Part shown: positions 62,657 to 64,000 of the stretch, piece after piece
Numbering within the stretch: position 1 is the first letter of the stretch
Layout of the letters: the number at the start of each line of letters is the position of its first letter
Assembly (NCBI GenBank): GCA_022885665.1
Contig: JAGQDJ010000120.1
Span: 1-64,000, forward strand
Origin: Triops longicaudatus
Lineage: Eukaryota; Arthropoda; Branchiopoda; Notostraca; Triopsidae
Direction of reading: 5' to 3'
DNA: 64,000 nucleotides
Notes under the pieces: generated by a model
Told to the model about the DNA's origin: nothing
Seen by the model: only the letters and a program-made list of their open reading frames with translations
Databases searched by the model: none
Made by a program: the position numbers and the translations under genes

Positions 62657-64000
62657 CTGTTGACAGAAATAAACGCCAGATTAGTACAACGATGTCAGAT
62701 TTCGCTCACTCAAACTGTACACAATTTCATGTACTAAAAATACATATATAGTTGAATCTCATTCGAACGAAAGCTTTTGAAATGTTACCCTAGAATTTTT
62801 CATTTACGAAATTCAAGCAATTTTGTTAGTTGAAAACAAAATACTTTGACCGCAAAACTACTGCATCAAAACGACTCAAGTATTTTTTTCGAATTTGACA
62901 AAAACTCTTCAACGTAAAACATTAATTTCACCTCAATGAAAAAAAAAACTCAAGAACCTTACCCTACCCTACACGAGGTAATGTCGTGAAGGGTTACTTT
63001 ATTTACTCAAGTTGGAAATCAAACGATAATTTAGCCTATCCCTCAGCTTGCATCACGTCGAGTGTTTCTTATTGGAAACACGGCTAACCTACCTAAAAGC
63101 AATCTTCGCTCAGAGTATCGCTCTTGGAATCAAATAAACGCCAACAAGGATTCTTCTAATGCCTAATATCTCCAAACAACCGCGATTTAACTAACAGAGT
63201 CCCCATTTAATTTCATTTGTAATGCGATATAAGGAGTACTCTGATGATAAGACAATGAGCCCCGCAAGCTTTCCTCTCAACTCGTCAAGAGACTCTCCTT
63301 TCTTACGGAATGAGTTTGCTATGGGGGGATAAAACGTATAAAAAAAGGACGAAGGGGGAGGCTAGGGTGTCACGTTTGAAGCACCAACCATTTATAGACC
63401 GTAGAGCAGATTACGGGGGTCTTCTGTCGGAAACTCGGCTAACTCACAACACTTCAAAGGTGATCCCCTCCCTGTTCCTTCTCTTACCCATCTTACTACC
63501 TATGACGACCGAGAGAGGGGGCGGAAACAATAAAGCCGGAAATTCAATAGACGCCAACAGCGCCACGACCAAGCGCCCAGTCAACTTTTGTCCTCCAAAC
63601 CTTTTTCTGTTTTAGTTTTTTGGAATTAGATGACTTTTCCATCTACCTTTCAGCATTTGTTGTCTTTCAAGCACAAAAAACTCCTTTCTTACTTGACAAT
63701 ATTTTTTGTGAGAAAAGTACAAATTATTGATTGCTGTCAAGGAGTCTTCCATCTTTCATAAACACACATCACCTATATCTTCAAGACGAACGAGATCGGC
63801 AGGGAAAAAAATAGCCTAAACGAGGAAACGAGTTTGAAACACGGTTATGGTCTCTCCTTCTCTCCTCTCTTTCTAGTGAACAAAAAACGAAAGCAATCTA
63901 GATCTTCATTACTGAGAAGAAAAAGTCTGGCGACAGAAAGCAAAGAGGGGATGGGGAAAAAAGGGAAATAAAACTTGCAAGAAATCAAGAAATTCCTGTT
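62657..64000. other. Upstream intron of the nephrin-like gene
   Basis: No exon could be recognised on either strand. The upstream Ig1 and signal-peptide exons are not in this window as far as I can see, so this is probably intron. Confidence 0.5.

Noticed and set aside
1..64000. tRNA, rRNA or CRISPR arrays
   Set aside because: No B-box-like tRNA core with matching acceptor stem and no rRNA-like block was seen. The regular palindrome array at 27310-28380 lacks identical repeats, so it is not CRISPR-like, and the genome is eukaryotic.

Overview
This is eukaryotic nuclear DNA from an arthropod, most likely a crustacean and possibly a branchiopod. The genes are intron-rich, and many introns are only 50-60 bp. 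The sequence is AT-rich and carries degenerate LTR, hAT-like and pogo-like elements. One small secreted protein (49153-50894) has the tail and basic cluster I associate with branchiopod secreted proteins; that taxonomic call is an inference. Exon models were built by hand from ORF segments, GT/AG (once GC/AG) splice sites, phase continuity and family motifs.

Layout. 1-4400 is transposon debris: a hAT transposase tail, a Gag zinc-knuckle fragment, and a rearranged Ty3/gypsy-like element that has lost its reverse transcriptase and keeps an LTR at its 3' end. 7546-8367 (+) is a single-exon secreted or membrane protein. 8571-11783 (-) and 14925-19178 (-) are tandemly duplicated DEG/ENaC (pickpocket-like) sodium channel genes with matching exon boundaries. 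A cytochrome c oxidase subunit 7A gene (12997-14501, +) lies between them. 19180-26136 has no gene I can support. 26137-28758 (+) is a complete takeout/JHBP-family lipid-carrier gene whose last intron holds an array of diverged palindromes.

30166-40195 (-) is a complete type I phosphatidylinositol-4-phosphate 5-kinase gene with three alternative C-termini. 41319-43174 is a pogo-like DNA transposon with near-perfect terminal inverted repeats. 49153-50894 (+) is the small secreted protein. 51471-62656 (-) is most of a nephrin/sticks-and-stones-like cell adhesion gene: eight Ig domains, one FN3 domain, two alternative transmembrane exons and a cytoplasmic tail. Its 5' end lies beyond the right edge.

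The genes do not form a pathway: they are channel, respiratory, carrier, lipid kinase and adhesion genes placed side by side, as usual in an animal genome. The most notable structures are the paired transmembrane exons, the three-way kinase C-terminus, the hairpin array, and the Pro-Gly in place of the usual His-Gly gating motif in both channels.
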